Assembly (NCBI GenBank): GCA_933228675.1
Contig: OW121744.1
Span: 58,547,775-58,611,774 of the forward strand
Direction: 5' to 3'
DNA: 64,000 bases
Source: Stomorhina lunata
Taxonomy: Eukaryota > Arthropoda > Insecta > Diptera > Rhiniidae
Shown here: piece by piece, positions 43,440 to 54,781 of the stretch
Layout of the letters: the number at the start of each line of letters is the position of its first letter
Numbering within the stretch: the first letter of the stretch is position 1
The notes under the pieces: model-generated
What the model saw: the letters and a program-made list of their open reading frames with translations, nothing else
Databases searched by the model: none
Told to the model about the DNA's origin: nothing
Program-made: the position numbers and the translations under genes

Positions 43440-44400
43440 AAAGTAATGGATTGCTCTGTAACGGAAACTGCAAACAAACTGAGTCGATTTAGCGATGTCC
43501 GTCCGTCCGTCTGGCTGGCTGGCTGGACCCCCATGTAAACTTTGTAATCAAACTACAGGTGGCAATTCTAAAGACAACTTGATGAAATTTGGCGGAGATA
43601 ATTTTTTGATAGTGGGACCATGGCTATTAAAATTCGTCAAAATCGGTTCATTATTTATGGTAGGTCCCCCTTCCCGGAATTGATATTTTGACCACTAATA
43701 TCATCAAATATCAAATATTTTTATGAAATTTATCAAATATTTTCATGAAATTTAAAACAGATATTGCTTATGTAAACTAAAATCGCTGTACCAAATTTGA
43801 AATTGGTCCACATTTGACCAAGATATATGTACACGGTAGTTCCATTGTCATTTTTAAATTTAAAAATCACTATCTGACATATATAAGGATTATGACATTT
43901 GTGAAAAAATAAAGCTACCATATATGTTTGGATTTGATTTCAATTTTGTAAATATTTAATATTTTTATTAAAATTATTTTTCTTCAATATAAATATCAAA
44001 AAAAAAATATAAAATATTGAATTTAAGAGAGCCTGGATCATAAAGGAATACTTCTAGACAACCAATATAACAATTACAAGGTCAAAATGTGTTTATAATG
44101 ATATGCAAATTTGATGCCGTTCGATATTCAAAGCTGTGTTTTTAAAAAGTGGCAATATTTTTTCAAATGTAAATATAAAAATGAAACTTCAAAAATCCTT
44201 ATTAAAAATTTAGTAAGACTATTGGAACTACCTTGTACTTGTATCATGCATTTGACTATAGCTCCCATACAAACTTTTCTGTCAAAACGCACTAAATGAG
44301 ACAAAACAAGTAAGAAAGTGCTATAGTCGGTCAAGCCCGACCATACGATACCCTTCACCACTAAGGTCAAAGGTGTTATTTTATTTAGCAGCGCATGAAG
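43440..44400. repeat. (GTCY)n-bearing foldback-family fragment
   Basis: Starts with GTCCGTCCGTCTGGCTGGCT (43499-43520). It then shares TGGGACCATGGCTATTAAAA and ATCGGTTCATTATTTATGG with 27590-27680, and CATTTGACC, ATAGCTCCCATACAAAC. It ends with GTAAGAAAGTGCTATAGTCG, ACCATACGATACCCTTCACC (44309-44361), the terminus of the foldback element at 46499. So it is a longer relative or a composite of these repeats. Confidence 0.65.
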
Positions 44401-44691
44401 AGTGTAGTGATCTACCATAGTCTATTGTCATTGACGAAAAAAAAAATTCTAAAGATTTGGAAAATTTAGCTCAAATTCGTTTTATTCGGAAACTCTTCAT
44501 ATGCGGAGTGAGTGGAGTCCGATATAAAAATTATGGTCGCGATCTCATCAATAAATGAGTTATGGGAGTGAGTCTTGGTTTTTTAAAATTGTGTAAACGA
44601 TATTTCACTTGATCTGATCTTCTTGATATTCACACGACCTACATGAGACCCGAAATCTTATATTCTTAAACGAGCAATAATTGTATGTATA

Positions 44692-44781
<90 letters not shown>

Positions 44782-45840
44782 GAATGGCTATCTCGAAAAC
44801 GGCTCTAACGATTTTGATAAAATTTGGACAGTGGGTACCTTGTTTCATGTATAATTCGAAGAAGAAGGGACTTTTGGAACCTTTGCCTCTAAGAGGGTAA
44901 AAAGGGGAAAAAATCGAAAATGTTTTATCTCCTAAAGTAATAGGTATAGAAACAAAATTAAAATTACATTTTTAACAGCTATGAAAATAAGCGGACAGGT
45001 GTTTGGTACTTTTTTGAAACTATGTCCGATAGGGGGTAAAAAAGGGTGAAAATAGTTTTTTGAGTACTTTTTTTAACCCACTCTTATATTTTAAACCAAA
45101 GAATATAGAAAGGAACTTTGTACTGCAGTCAATAGATGTGAAAGAAATATTGAACACATACGTAGTACTTTTTTGATTTTGGGGCCAAAATGGGTAAAAA
45201 AGGGATAAGGTGATAACTTAACATCTCAAAAGTAATATGAATAGGAATTATGTTAACTGCGTTTTAATAAAATGTACCGAATTCAATTGTTACCAAAGAA
45301 GTACCAAATAAGCATATGGAACTTTTTGAAAGTAGTGGATAAAAAGGGGAAAAATGAGTAATGTTATAACTTTTAAACAAATGAATGTTTGTATGTATGT
45401 TCTTTATAGAATAGTAAACTGTAGATTTGATCATATTATGCTCTGTAGCGAAGATGTTGCGCCACTGAAAATTACTACAAATTAATTAAATCGTAAACTG
45501 TGCATTTGATCATGTTATAATCATTAGAAAAGTTGTTACGCATAAGCAGACGAAGGTTCCTTAGTTGGTATGAATAACTTCAGGTGGTGCCACTGAAAGT
45601 TACTCAACATGAAATAAATCGTAAGCTGTGCATTTGATCAGGCTATAGTATTTAGTAAAGTTGTTACGCATAAATCGACGGAGGTTTCCGTTGGTATGAC
45701 CAATTTCCAAAATTTTTCTGTAAACTTTGCAAACTATGTGTTGATCGGAAAAAATAAATAAAATAATTCGAAATTAACTGAATATTTGCACAAAATGCTT
45801 ATCATAAAGCTCCGAGCAAGGCTCGGTCAACCAGGTACTA
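44692..45840 (+). mobile_element. Helitron-like non-autonomous element
   Basis: Begins TC followed by a long (TA)n (44692-44775) and AGAATGGCTATCTCGAAAAC. Near the right end is a perfect 6-bp hairpin CCGAGC-AAG-GCTCGG (45812-45826), followed by 11 bases and CTA at 45838-45840. Insertion would lie between A (44691) and T (45841). A 3' hairpin just before a CTRR-like end is the Helitron signature, although here the last base is not clearly R. The interior has about 135-bp repeats (CGTAAACTGTGCATTTGATC at 45488 and similar at 45414 and 45620) and no Rep/helicase. Confidence 0.65.
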
Positions 45841-46498
45841 TAATATAATACTCTTGAACAGTGCGGTACATCCAAGTTATTGGTTCACTGGATATTTTAT
45901 GATAATGTGCTGTGCGATTCATTGTTCCATCATTACTTGGATCCGTTTCATGATAGAAAGCCCAGAAAAGCTAAGATGGTATTTACACTTCAAACGCATA
46001 AGCTTTTTACTCTGTACTTATTTTGTATTATAGATATGTCCAATGTACGGTTAAGGTTTACAGGATCTGAATGTTTAATTGCTTCCTAGCAATCTTCTTG
46101 TAAGTGTATAAAACACAAAATGATCTTTACCGAAATTCCTCTTAAACAAAATCAAAAATTTTCGAACACGTACTGAACCACACCATATCTAATTTGAATA
46201 TAATTTATATACATTCTCCTAGCTCATACAGTTTTTAGAGTTTTTCAAAATTTTTAAATTTGTTTTAGTTCAGATTTTATGGAAGTTATTTTCAATTTTT
46301 TTTTTTTTTTCAAAACATGCCCATTTTATTTACCTATAACTTTAAATAAGGTTATTAGAGTTTTATGAAACGAGGCTCATATTTCAGAGTATGTCCTGTA
46401 TTTCATACTTGGAGATCAAAGAAATTATGCCCATTACTCTAGGATATCTCAAAAAGAATATCTTCTATTTTATTTAATCATAAAATAAAAACCAACAA
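45841..46498. other. Non-coding spacer
   Basis: No supported coding frame. The 69-codon frame at 45880 lacks homology that I recognise. Confidence 0.4.
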
Positions 46499-47227
46499 GT
46501 AAGAAAGCGCTATAGTCGGTCAAGCCGACCATACGATACCCTTCACCACTAAGGTCAAAGGTTTTATTTTTCCTGTATAAAGACAAATATTTGCTAAATT
46601 TTGCCATCATACAAACATTTTCTCAAAACGTATATATTCAACCTGTTTCCGTCATTTGGACTTATATGAGAGCTAGGGTCAAATGTGGACCGATTATCTC
46701 GAAATTTGGCAAATTGATTACAGTTACAAAAATTATGTATGCAAAAAATAAACTCAAAATTTTCATTATCTTTAGATTTACGAGCGTTTTAGTGATTTTT
46801 TGTCTCATTTAGTGCGTTTTTGAAGAAAAGTTTGTATGGGAGCTATGGTCAAATGTGGACCGATTTCAAAATTTCGTGCAGTGATTTTGGTTTACATAAG
46901 CTGTCAAAACGCACTAAATGAGACAAAAATCTCTAAAACACTCATAAATCTGAAGATAATGAGAATTTTGAGTTTATTTTTTGCATTTATAATTTTTGTA
47001 AAAACTGTAATCAATTGCCAAATTTCGAGATAATCGGCATACATTTGACCCTAGTTCTCATATAAGTCCAAATGACGGAAACAGCTTAAATATATAAGTT
47101 CTGAGAAAATGTTTGTATGATGGCAAAATTTAGCAAATATTTGTCTTTATACGCGAAAAAGAATACCTCTGACCTTAGTGGTGAAGGGTATCGTATGGTC
47201 GGACTTAACCGGCTAAGCACTTTCTTA
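46499..47227. mobile_element. Foldback MITE, complete
   Basis: Almost the whole 729 bp is one palindrome. The left arm starts AAGTAAGAAAGCGCTATAGT and GACCATACGATACCCTTCAC. Its complement ends at 47227. Inner blocks TTTGCCATCATACAAACATT, CCGTCATTTGGACTTATATG and AACTCAAAATTTTCATTATC recur complemented. The arms meet near 46850-46910. No target duplication was identified. Fragments of the family lie at 10620, 27500 and 43740. Confidence 0.8.
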
Positions 47228-47560
47228 ATTGTTTTTTTTTTTCAAAAAGAAGAGTATTCGCATTTGATCCCTAATCTGTTACATTTATTTATTAATGTGA
47301 CAGACCAATTTATTTATAAAAAGCCAAAAAATGTTTGCGGAAAAACCAAATTCCTCGACGCGTTTCGATGGTTGGTTAAGCCATCTCTTCAGGAGGATTA
47401 TCCGCAATTTAGACAGATTAAAAACTTTATCTGAGGGAGTTACATCTCCAACCCTATTCATGATGATGTTACTTTTATCTTTGACTAAACTCCAATAAAA
47501 AACTTTCATGGCTTTTAACATCTTAATGTACGTCATCTAAACTCGGATTAAATGTTTATA
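47228..47560. other. Unclassified block with CGACGCGTTTCGATGG motif
   Basis: Contains CTCGACGCGTTTCGATGG and AAGCCATCTCTTCAGGAGG (47355-47398), a motif pair often seen near the ends of Penelope-like retroelements in insects. No protein supports this, so the assignment is a guess. Confidence 0.25.
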
Positions 47561-48500
47561 TTTCAAAAACTAGATTCATTCATATAAGAATCTTTAGATC
47601 ATCTAACTTCAATTTTCTTTGTTTTCAAAAAATTCTTGATATTCTAGAATCTAGCAAAAATATTGAGCAATATCAATTTGAATTACAATTACAAGTGTTG
47701 TATTTCCAAATCGCATTAAGATTCTTATATTCTTCCATTCAGAATTTGGATTTTTTTTTTTATTCTACAAAAGATTAAGGAGAACCACAAAGAGAGATAT
47801 TTCTTATCAAATAATTCTCTCATTGATTAGTTTTGTTGGTTGAAAATGTTTTGTTTTTGTGCATTTATGTGTTTGTTTTATTATTAATATTCTTGTTGTT
47901 GCTTTTGTAATGACAGTGTCGATCGGTGCCAGTTTAGCCAGTCAACCAGCCACCGATCCATACCGTCAGCTCAGCTTAGCTCTAGCTTACCAATCAAGTT
48001 TTTTGTTATTTTTTGCTTTTATTTTTTTATTATTATTATATTTTTTTTAATTAAATTTTGTTGCTGTTTTTGTATTGGTTGTCTTTGTTATTTTTCTACC
48101 CTACACCCTAGAAGGTGGGAAGGACAATATGTGTGCTTTGGTGAAGTTAGTAACACCCAAAAGTAATTGCATAAAACCGACCGAATAACTATCCTTATTC
48201 CTGTTAAGCTGGGTCTTTGTATCTGTTGTTCCAAAGTTTTGATCTTTTGGAAGTTAGATCGATTTACAAAAAAGTGGTTGGTACTGTAAATCCATATTTT
48301 ATTCGGAACTTTCCCTATTATCGCTTAGTTTGTTAATACTCTCTCTGAAGTATTGCATTCATTTGAATATCCGTCAATGATTAAGATCTACTAAATTCTG
48401 TAAATCGTGGTAACTCAAGAAACATCCAGAAATTAGAGCTATGTGATAGGGCAGGGCAAGTTTATGTTCTCCCCCTTGTCACCAAAAGTAACTCTTCGCA
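47561..48500. other. AT-rich non-coding stretch with GC-richer island
   Basis: The short island 47915-47992 (GTGTCGATCGGTGCCAGTTT, AGCCAGTCAACCAGCCACC, GTCAGCTCAGCTTAGCTC) stands out from T-rich flanks and is repeat-free. It could be regulatory. The rest is unrecognised. Confidence 0.35.
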
Positions 48501-49040
48501 ACATTAGGCTTAACCGCATTATTTCTAATTAGTCATCTGCGAAGAAGCGCCACCCTATTATTTGCTAAATTGCGTGCTCAATCTTAAAGTAGGAGCTTAC
48601 ATCTGGAATTAGTATTTTAGTCCCAAGTGTTGCTAACTGGTCTGCTACACAGTTCCATAGTATGTACGTGTACCACACACAAGATATTTACTGCTGAGCC
48701 ATCTCGCTTATAGGTCTGCTTAGATCTGTAGGTCTTTAAGCCCAACTTAAGTCTCTTGGAGTATTTAAAATTTAAATTTGGATTTTAATTCATTTGGAAC
48801 TCTTATGGTAGTCCCAAGTGTTGCTTACTCGCCTAGTCTATCGTTACCTGGTATGTAGCTCCCACATATAGAAACTTAACTGCCGAGCCATCTCGTTGAA
48901 AGATCTGTAGTTATCCGGGGCTGATGTTGAATTCAGAAAGAAAGAATTCGGACCCTTATCAGCAGCTTAGTTGTGAGTACATTTCGTCTAAGTCAAAACT
49001 ATAACAGAGATCAGGAAGACTTGGGGCAATATTTAACTGT
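48500..49040 (-). pseudogene. LINE RNase H remnant, partly duplicated (family LC)
   Basis: The minus strand gives WNCVADQLATLGTKILIPDV (48600-48660), which resembles the region after RNase H (GNCxADELARxGT). The block TAGTCCCAAGTGTTGCT(A/T)ACT occurs at about 48622 and 48811, each followed by GCCGAGCCATCTCG or GCTGAGCCATCTCG, so a segment of about 188 bp is directly duplicated. Stops are frequent. Confidence 0.5.
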
Positions 49041-49124
49041 CGGCCTTTAAGTCCGACTTATATCTCTTAAAAATTTAATATTTAAGTTTTTTTTGATTTC
49101 GAATTCGTTTATTGTAAAATACCG

Positions 49125-49580
49125 AAAATTTACTTACTTAAATGGCCTATACTTACAACCTTTTAAAGTCAAACCGATCATGTTTTAGAATTCCAAGCGC
49201 TTCCATCTTCTGCGCTATTCTCCAATTTCGTAGGCCAAGCTTTAAAAAAGTAACACAAAAACTTTTCTTCTACTTGGTCTTTCCATCGAAGTTTTGGTCG
49301 TATTATTCTTACATTAAGGTTCTTATTATAATTTTAGCTTTTTCATAGTAATTGTTTTTTCCAGAAGTGGGCTACTAGCCCTACGTCTTAACTCATATTT
49401 TTATAGTTCTCATATAAGCACTAATGGCATTTGTAAGTTCACTTCTTTAACTACTTAACTAGGTGATACCACGAGGAGGTTAGTATCCACAGTTGAGATG
49501 AGGGACCAAGATAAGTCTGGGCTTACCAAATTCAGACCATTCAGAACCGTTGCTTGGTAACCAGCATCCCCTACATCACC
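49125..49580 (-). repeat. L-repeat copy 8
   Basis: Complete minus-orientation L. The body ends at 49570 with GGATGCTGGTTACCAAGCAA (complement), and the coding-like tail (CGACCAAAACTTCGATGG complement near 49280) ends with the complement of CATTTAAGTAAGTAAA at 49131. The 5' flank GGGTGATGTAG is shared with copy 7. Confidence 0.75.
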
Positions 49581-49879
49581 CAAGAAAGAATCACAGTTTT
49601 AGTTTCTGCAAACTTTGGGTAGAAAGAGCTGCTGTTAGTCATAGGAAAACCAGTCAGCCGTCGATTTTTCAAGCTTCATTTTATTAAGGATCTACTAGTA
49701 AATTGAAAACTTAACATGAAAGCATAGATATCTCGAGATGTCATGACTGAATGGCTGCAGTATTTCAATAGAATACTGAGATCTCAGAAATGTAAAACTT
49801 TTTTGTTTGTGGATAATGCAGAAAAATCGTGTTCTTGCCTCCAAATACAACTGCAGTTTGATCAAGGTATAATCCAAAA
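49581..49879. other. Non-coding spacer
   Basis: No supported feature. Confidence 0.4.
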
Positions 49880-50990
49880 TGTCCTCTTCTACCTCTTCTT
49901 TCCATCGGAGCTTAAGTCTTCCCCTCCTACGTGAACCATCACCGGGTTCATATTCAAATGATTTTTTTTCTGTGTAGTTTCATCCATTCTCACAACATGA
50001 CCCAGCCAGAGTAAAAGTTTTATTTGAATATGCTTAAATAGTTAATATCGGGATATAGCCGAGGTAGGTCGTTTACTATTTCAGCGTTGTAGTTTCCAAC
50101 TTTCACTGTCTGCCCGAGTCTTTCGGGCGTCTTGTGCTTTGATACCATCAACTTAGTTTTATCTCCAGACCTACTTTGGCAGATTCTTTTTCGATCTTTT
50201 CAAAGGTGGCAATTACTGTTCGCAGTGATCTACCCATGATGTCAATATCATCGGCATAGGCGAGTTACATGTGTTGTTTTGTGTATAGGGCGCCAATTCT
50301 ATTCACGCCTGCATCCCGTATGACTTTTTCTAGCAGTATATCAAAAAGATCACACGATAGAATATATCCTTGTCTGAAACCTCGGTTGGTATTGAATGGC
50401 TCGGTATCAGTCAAAGTCATCCTGCAGAGATGTATAAGCTTTGCAGAGATACCAAACTCACGCATGACTTGAAACACCTTTGAACGTATGGTATTGTCGA
50501 AAGAGGCCTTCTAATCAATGAATAGATGGCCTATCGGCTTTTTGTATGTTTTCTCCAGAATTTGGCTTAATGTGGATTTACCGGGTCCAAAGGGTCCAAG
50601 ATAGGGCCCAATTATCTCGCTAACTTTAGATTTTAATCTTTCACATAACACGCTCGATAATATTTTGTATGCGATGGAAAGAACACTTATTCCTCTGTAG
50701 TTGGCACATAATGTTTTGTCTCCTTTCTTGTGCACGGAACATAGTATACTGAGGTTCCAATCATTGGGTATGTGTTCCTCTAGCCAGATTGTACGAACAA
50801 GCTAAAACATTCGACTAACCAAGATATCGCCCTCGGCCTTAAAAAGTACATCTGATTACCCGTCGGCTCCTGCTGTTTTGTAATTTTTCAAACGGGTTAC
50901 AGCAGTTTAGACCTCGCTTTGGCTAGCTATTTCAATTTCTATACCATCATTTGGAATTGAATCTGTGTTGTCCTCGTTATCGCTAGAAAT
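49880..50990 (-). pseudogene. LINE reverse transcriptase with intact YADD (family LB)
   Basis: Minus-strand order: HKKGDKTLCANYRGISVLSI (RT block 1, 50740-50680); AYKILSSVLCERLKSKVSEI; GPFGPGKSTLSQILEKTYKK; HLFID; then VMREFGISAKLIHLCRMTLT and GFRQGYILSCDLFDILLEKV (50290-50400); then LAYADDIDIMGR, whose YADD is at 50247-50258; then near 49950-50000 TLLWLGHVVRMDETT and RRRGRPKLRWK near 49900. A stop and several frameshifts break the chain (for example LFID is followed by a stop). It is the best preserved LB copy and ties RT, WLGHVVRM and RPKLRWK together. Confidence 0.8.
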
Positions 50991-51560
50991 TCAAATTTTC
51001 CATACAAATTTCCTAACATAAGCCTTTGATATGTTTGTTAATCGTTTATGAACTTTATTGGAAAGAAAATTTTATTAAATTTATGCTTAAATAAGATTTC
51101 TGGCATGTGGCTGGCTCGTAGAATGCGCAATTTAACACAACAATTTTCTCAGCATTTGCTGCCGAATTTCGCCAAAAGTGACACATAAGTCCAAAGAAAA
51201 TAATTCAATTTGGTTAAATCACCAATTAGTTGGGCCATTACGTTCATCAAAAGTTTCTTTGAAAAAATAAATTGTAGCGCTCTTTGTGAGTCACGTGGCT
51301 TCGTTCTGTTGGAACCAGATATCAGCATGATTAGTGCCACGTAATTGAGGTACGGTTTCAAATCTTGTTCCTATACCGTTCACCATTAAAGTAACTTTCT
51401 GACCGTCATCGTTCTTCAAGATATATGGGACAATGACTCCGCCAACCCATAAAGCGCACCAAACAGTAATTTTCTGCAGATACATATAATGGTTTTTCGA
51501 CAAATATCGGGGTTTTTCAACAGAAACGCTACAAAAGAACATCGACAGGGACAGCAGACG
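50991..51560 (-). pseudogene. Mariner-like transposase D (degraded)
   Basis: The minus strand shows SVEKPRYLSKNHYMYLQKIT, VWCALWVGGVIVPYILKNDD, NHADIWFQQNEAT (51291-51542) and, after shifts, DLTKLNYFLWTYV (51149-51361). QDG is changed to QNE, so the second catalytic Asp is lost. The N-terminal half is absent. It faces copy E, which starts on the plus strand at 51635. Confidence 0.7.
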
Positions 51561-51634
51561 ACGCTATATTTCATGCTGCTCTTTTAACATTTCTCTTCAG
51601 TAGGGTTTGCCATTTTATGATGGAAAGATATACG

Positions 51635-52265
51635 AGCCAACAACGAGTCGAAATTATTAAAATTTACTACCGAAATTCGGAGCCAGTGGCCTCAAGGTTA
51701 AGAGCGCTACGTCCAAAATTTTGATGAGGCTCATTTCTGGCTGAATGGCTTCGTCAATAAACATAATATGCGTTATTGCTCAGGCAGCAATCCACACGTA
51801 CTCCATGAGTCATCATTGCACCCAGAAAAAACTACGGCTTGGTGCGGTTTATGGGCCGACGACATAGTACTTCTTTCGTGATGATCAAACCAGCACGTTA
51901 CTGTGAATCGCTACCGTTCAATAATAACCGAATATTTTTGACCCCAATTGGATGATATGGACTTGGAGGAAGTGTGGTTCCAACAGGACGGCGTCACAAA
52001 CCAAGTTTGGAGAACGTGTTATCTCACTAAATGGTCCAGTCGATTGGCCGCCTCGGTCGTGCGATTTGAAGCCGTTAGACTATTTTCTGTGGGGCTACGT
52101 CGAGTCTATGCCAACAAGCTAGCGATGATTCATGAACTTCGTACGAATATCGAACTTGAAATTGCAGCAGTATCGGTCAATTTATGCTTGAAAACCATTG
52201 AAAATTGGGTTCAGCGTCTGGACTTCGGAAAAAGGCTATATCGGATAATAACGTTTTGATTTAAA
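51635..52265 (+). pseudogene. Mariner-like transposase E (internal deletion)
   Basis: The start MMERYTSQQRVEIIKIYYRN at 51635 gives the HTH. After VASRLRALRP the frame jumps to FDEAHFWLNGFVNKHNMRYC, so roughly 100 codons are missing. NPHVLHESSLHPEKTTAWCG, LWAD, then DMDLEEVWFQQDGVTNQ (51948 on) and, in another frame, RSCDLKPLDYFLWGY follow. The C-terminal part is AMIHELRTNIELEIAAVSVN. All three acidic motifs are still seen (FDE, QDG, SCD). Subfamily close to C. Confidence 0.75.
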
Positions 52266-52668
52266 ACTCAAAACCAATTTCAGCCCATTCTCAAATTTCA
52301 AACCAAACAAAAAGCCACTATCAGCTGTTAATTAGGTGGTCAAATAAAGCAGTGATCTCCATTCAAACTTGTGACACTTTAAGAAAAACTCCCGATTTTA
52401 TAAGATTAGCTTGGTATTTAACTTAGGAGGGTCCAGCTAATAACATTAACTTGCATTAAAAGTAATTTAATCCTATGATCGTGGGATAAAGCATTACGTC
52501 ATCAATATGGAGCTGCTATAATGATTGGATAGAGAGTGTGTAAAGCTCAATTTTTTTTTTGGTACCATAACAGATTAATGCAGGGTGTCATAGGATCGGT
52601 CTTGACCTGATCATTGCTGTTCATTTATTTGTACACAAATTACAATATCAAAGCTGAGCTTTTGTTCA
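52266..52668. other. Non-coding upstream of candidate promoter 2
   Basis: Right flank of element E, then AT-rich sequence. No TATA box before 52669. Confidence 0.4.
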
Positions 52669-52683
52669 GTCTCTACTTGCTAT
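52662..52683 (+). promoter_or_regulatory. Candidate TATA-less core promoter 2 (Inr)
   Basis: TTCAGTCTC with A at 52669 matches the fly initiator and is the same core as at 41626. GTTCGATCGTTCG follows at about +26, near the DPE position but not a canonical DPE. Confidence 0.35.
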
Positions 52684-53409
52684 TTAGCAGCTGTTCGATC
52701 GTTCGTCATCAAAGTACCTCGCGATGTCGGAGCTGTAAAAAAAATAAATAAAAACAAGTATTGGAGAATAACAAAAAACACAAAAAAAACTCGCACAAGT
52801 AGACTCCAGCACGATCGGTCGTTTGAAACAAAAACCCATCCAACCAGTCAGTCTGTTTGTTTCTTAGTCAGCCAGTCAGTGATTTAGTGCTCTTTGGAGG
52901 TTTGGGGCCGCGATCACAACAATTGTTGTATGTTTTGGATTTTTAAAGCCGCTGTTTTTTTTTATTTCGGAAAGTTTTTTTTTTCTTCTATTTTTTCAAA
53001 TAAATAATTATACACATTTAAACATTAAATAATTAAATTACAAAAAAAAACAAAACTAAATTCGATTTTTATATAAAAAAGTAACAAATTAGTTAATCAG
53101 AAAATAGAGAAAAAGTTTTAACCAAAATCAAAAATAAAATAATTAAACAAAAAAAGTTCAGTGTATAATTAATTGTGTTATATATCATATGATTTGCTAA
53201 AAAAGCAGCAAAAAAATAAAAAAGAAATAAATTAAATAAAAATTTAGCAAAAACCTAAAAAGTGAAATATAATAAAATTTTGCGAAAAAAATATTGGCTC
53301 AAACAACATTTTTAATTTGGATTTTTTTAAACTAAATCAAAACTAACTAAAATAGACTTTGTGTTCAAAAGTTTTAAAGAAACATCATTATACAATACTT
53401 AGGAAAAAC
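52669..53409 (+). other. Candidate non-coding first exon 2
   Basis: A 741-base block from the initiator-like site to a perfect donor GTAAGT at 53410-53415. The early part is GC-richer (CGTACCTCGCGATGTCGG-like, CCAGTCAGTCTGTTTG). The later part is A-rich 5'-UTR-like. Only tiny upstream frames (for example 4 codons at 52725) occur. Together with the block at 41626 it suggests alternative first exons of a plus-strand gene beyond the window. Confidence 0.35.
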
Positions 53410-53955
53410 GTAAGTGAAATATTTATACATATGTTTGTAAGTAAGTATGTATGTACTCGTACTTGTTTGCCATCCGTCTTTTGATCCGATCGCCCGCCCG
53501 CCCGTCCGTCCCTGCATCCATCCATCAACTTGCCATTTTTATATTTCGTGTGAAAATGTTCAGTTTTAAAAATAGCAACATTTCAAAATTTATTGTGATC
53601 GACTTGGAAAATAGTGCAAGATTTTAACTGCAATTTTGAATTTAGTTTATAAATGTGGCATGTGTGTGTGTGTGTATGTGACTCGGTTATTCGATTTATG
53701 TGGTAATAATTGTGATGAAATGTCTTAAAACAAACGATTCGATCGTGTTCCTCCTCATAAGGAGAAAATGAGAATGACATAAATTGATTTTAATACTCGT
53801 TATTATATTAGAGTGTCCCAGAGTTTATATGAAAAATTTGATAAACATTTCTTTCTATAAAGCTCGAGTAAATTCAATTATATATACATTTATTTCGGAT
53901 GTTTTTTTATGGAGTGACACTAGTTTAAATTATAATAAAACAAGGAATTATATGT
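53410..53955. other. Putative intron start and microsatellite
   Basis: Starts GTAAGTGAAAT. It includes CGCCCGCCCGCCCGTCCGTC (53489-53508) and a (GT)8-like run at 53661-53675. No coding frame is supported. Confidence 0.4.
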
Positions 53956-53959
53956 TTAA

Positions 53960-54335
53960 AATCAATGAAACGGTCTTTATTGGAAAGAAATTTTTATTGA
54001 ATTAATGTTTAAATATGATCTCTGTCATGTGGCAGCCACAGCTGGCGCCTAGAATGTGCAATCTGGAACACCAATTTTCAAAATCTTTTTACAGCATTTG
54101 TTGCCATATTTCACCGATAACTCTTCGAATGTTTATTTTCAAGTGTTCAATTGTAACTTAACATAACCCCAAAGAAAGTAATCTAATAGAGTTAAATAAC
54201 ATGGTCTTTATGGCCAATTAATTAGGCCATTAAGTGTATTTTTTTCTTTGAGTAAATTAATAGTAGCGCCCGCTGTGTGTGGCATGTGACTGCGTTCTCT
54301 TGGAACCATATATCAGCAATATTCTTCTTATGTTA
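53960..54335 (-). pseudogene. Mariner-like element F fragment
   Basis: The 3' part of a C/D-type copy. TTTATTGGAAAGAAA and AATATGATCTCTGTCATGTG match 51055-51105. The minus strand shows a degraded AxHTA region and the GGTCT...AACCATATATCAGCAA complement. No frame survives. Confidence 0.6.
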
Positions 54336-54374
54336 TTCTTGACTCCCAGTGGAGCATAGGGCCTTAACCATCCT

Positions 54375-54560
54375 TTTATATCGAACTTTATTGCGAGATG
54401 TTAGGCATACGTCATTCCATGAATAGTTTGCTGCTTGTAACTCCGCATTAATTGACCTCCTCTATGTTCTAGCAGGTGTATCAACACGACGCCCGCTTTC
54501 TTGTGGTTTCCAACAAAGCGCTTGTCGAGCAATGTTGATATTTGGCCTTTGAAGCAGTGT
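54375..54560 (-). pseudogene. LINE LA C-terminal fragment
   Basis: TTGACCTCCTCTATGTTCTA and GCAGCAAACTATTCAT (complement) align with 37680-37800. Too short for a reading frame of its own. Confidence 0.5.
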
Positions 54561-54659
54561 TGCCACTTCATGTGTAACTACACATATTGGGTTTAATTTT
54601 TGTTTGCACGTGTGGCCCATGTGTAATGAGCTCCATGTGCAATTAATATATAATTTAAA

Positions 54660-54781
54660 ATTTGATATGAATCCTTATCGCAGTGCACTCATCTCAGAAA
54701 AAACAATTATACTTCAACATTCAGATTTAGAGTCAGGGAAGAATTCTACAGTCATCTTGACAAAGTTATGTCATCTGTAGA
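54660..54781 (+). pseudogene. LINE LA endonuclease, left part (split)
   Basis: The plus-strand frame ends REEFYSHLDKVMSSV at the hAT-like insertion. It rejoins DHYDVVILMGDFNAQVG at 55628 when the insertion and one 8-bp duplicate are ignored, giving the standard EEFYxxLxxVxxxxPxxDxxIxMGDFNAxxG block. Confidence 0.75.

Noticed and set aside
44685..44900. 71-codon frame starting MYIYIYIY
   Set aside because: Product of (TA)n at the Helitron-like 5' end.
50269..50472. Plus-strand 67-codon frame
   Set aside because: Antisense of the LB reverse-transcriptase region carrying GFRQG and YADD.
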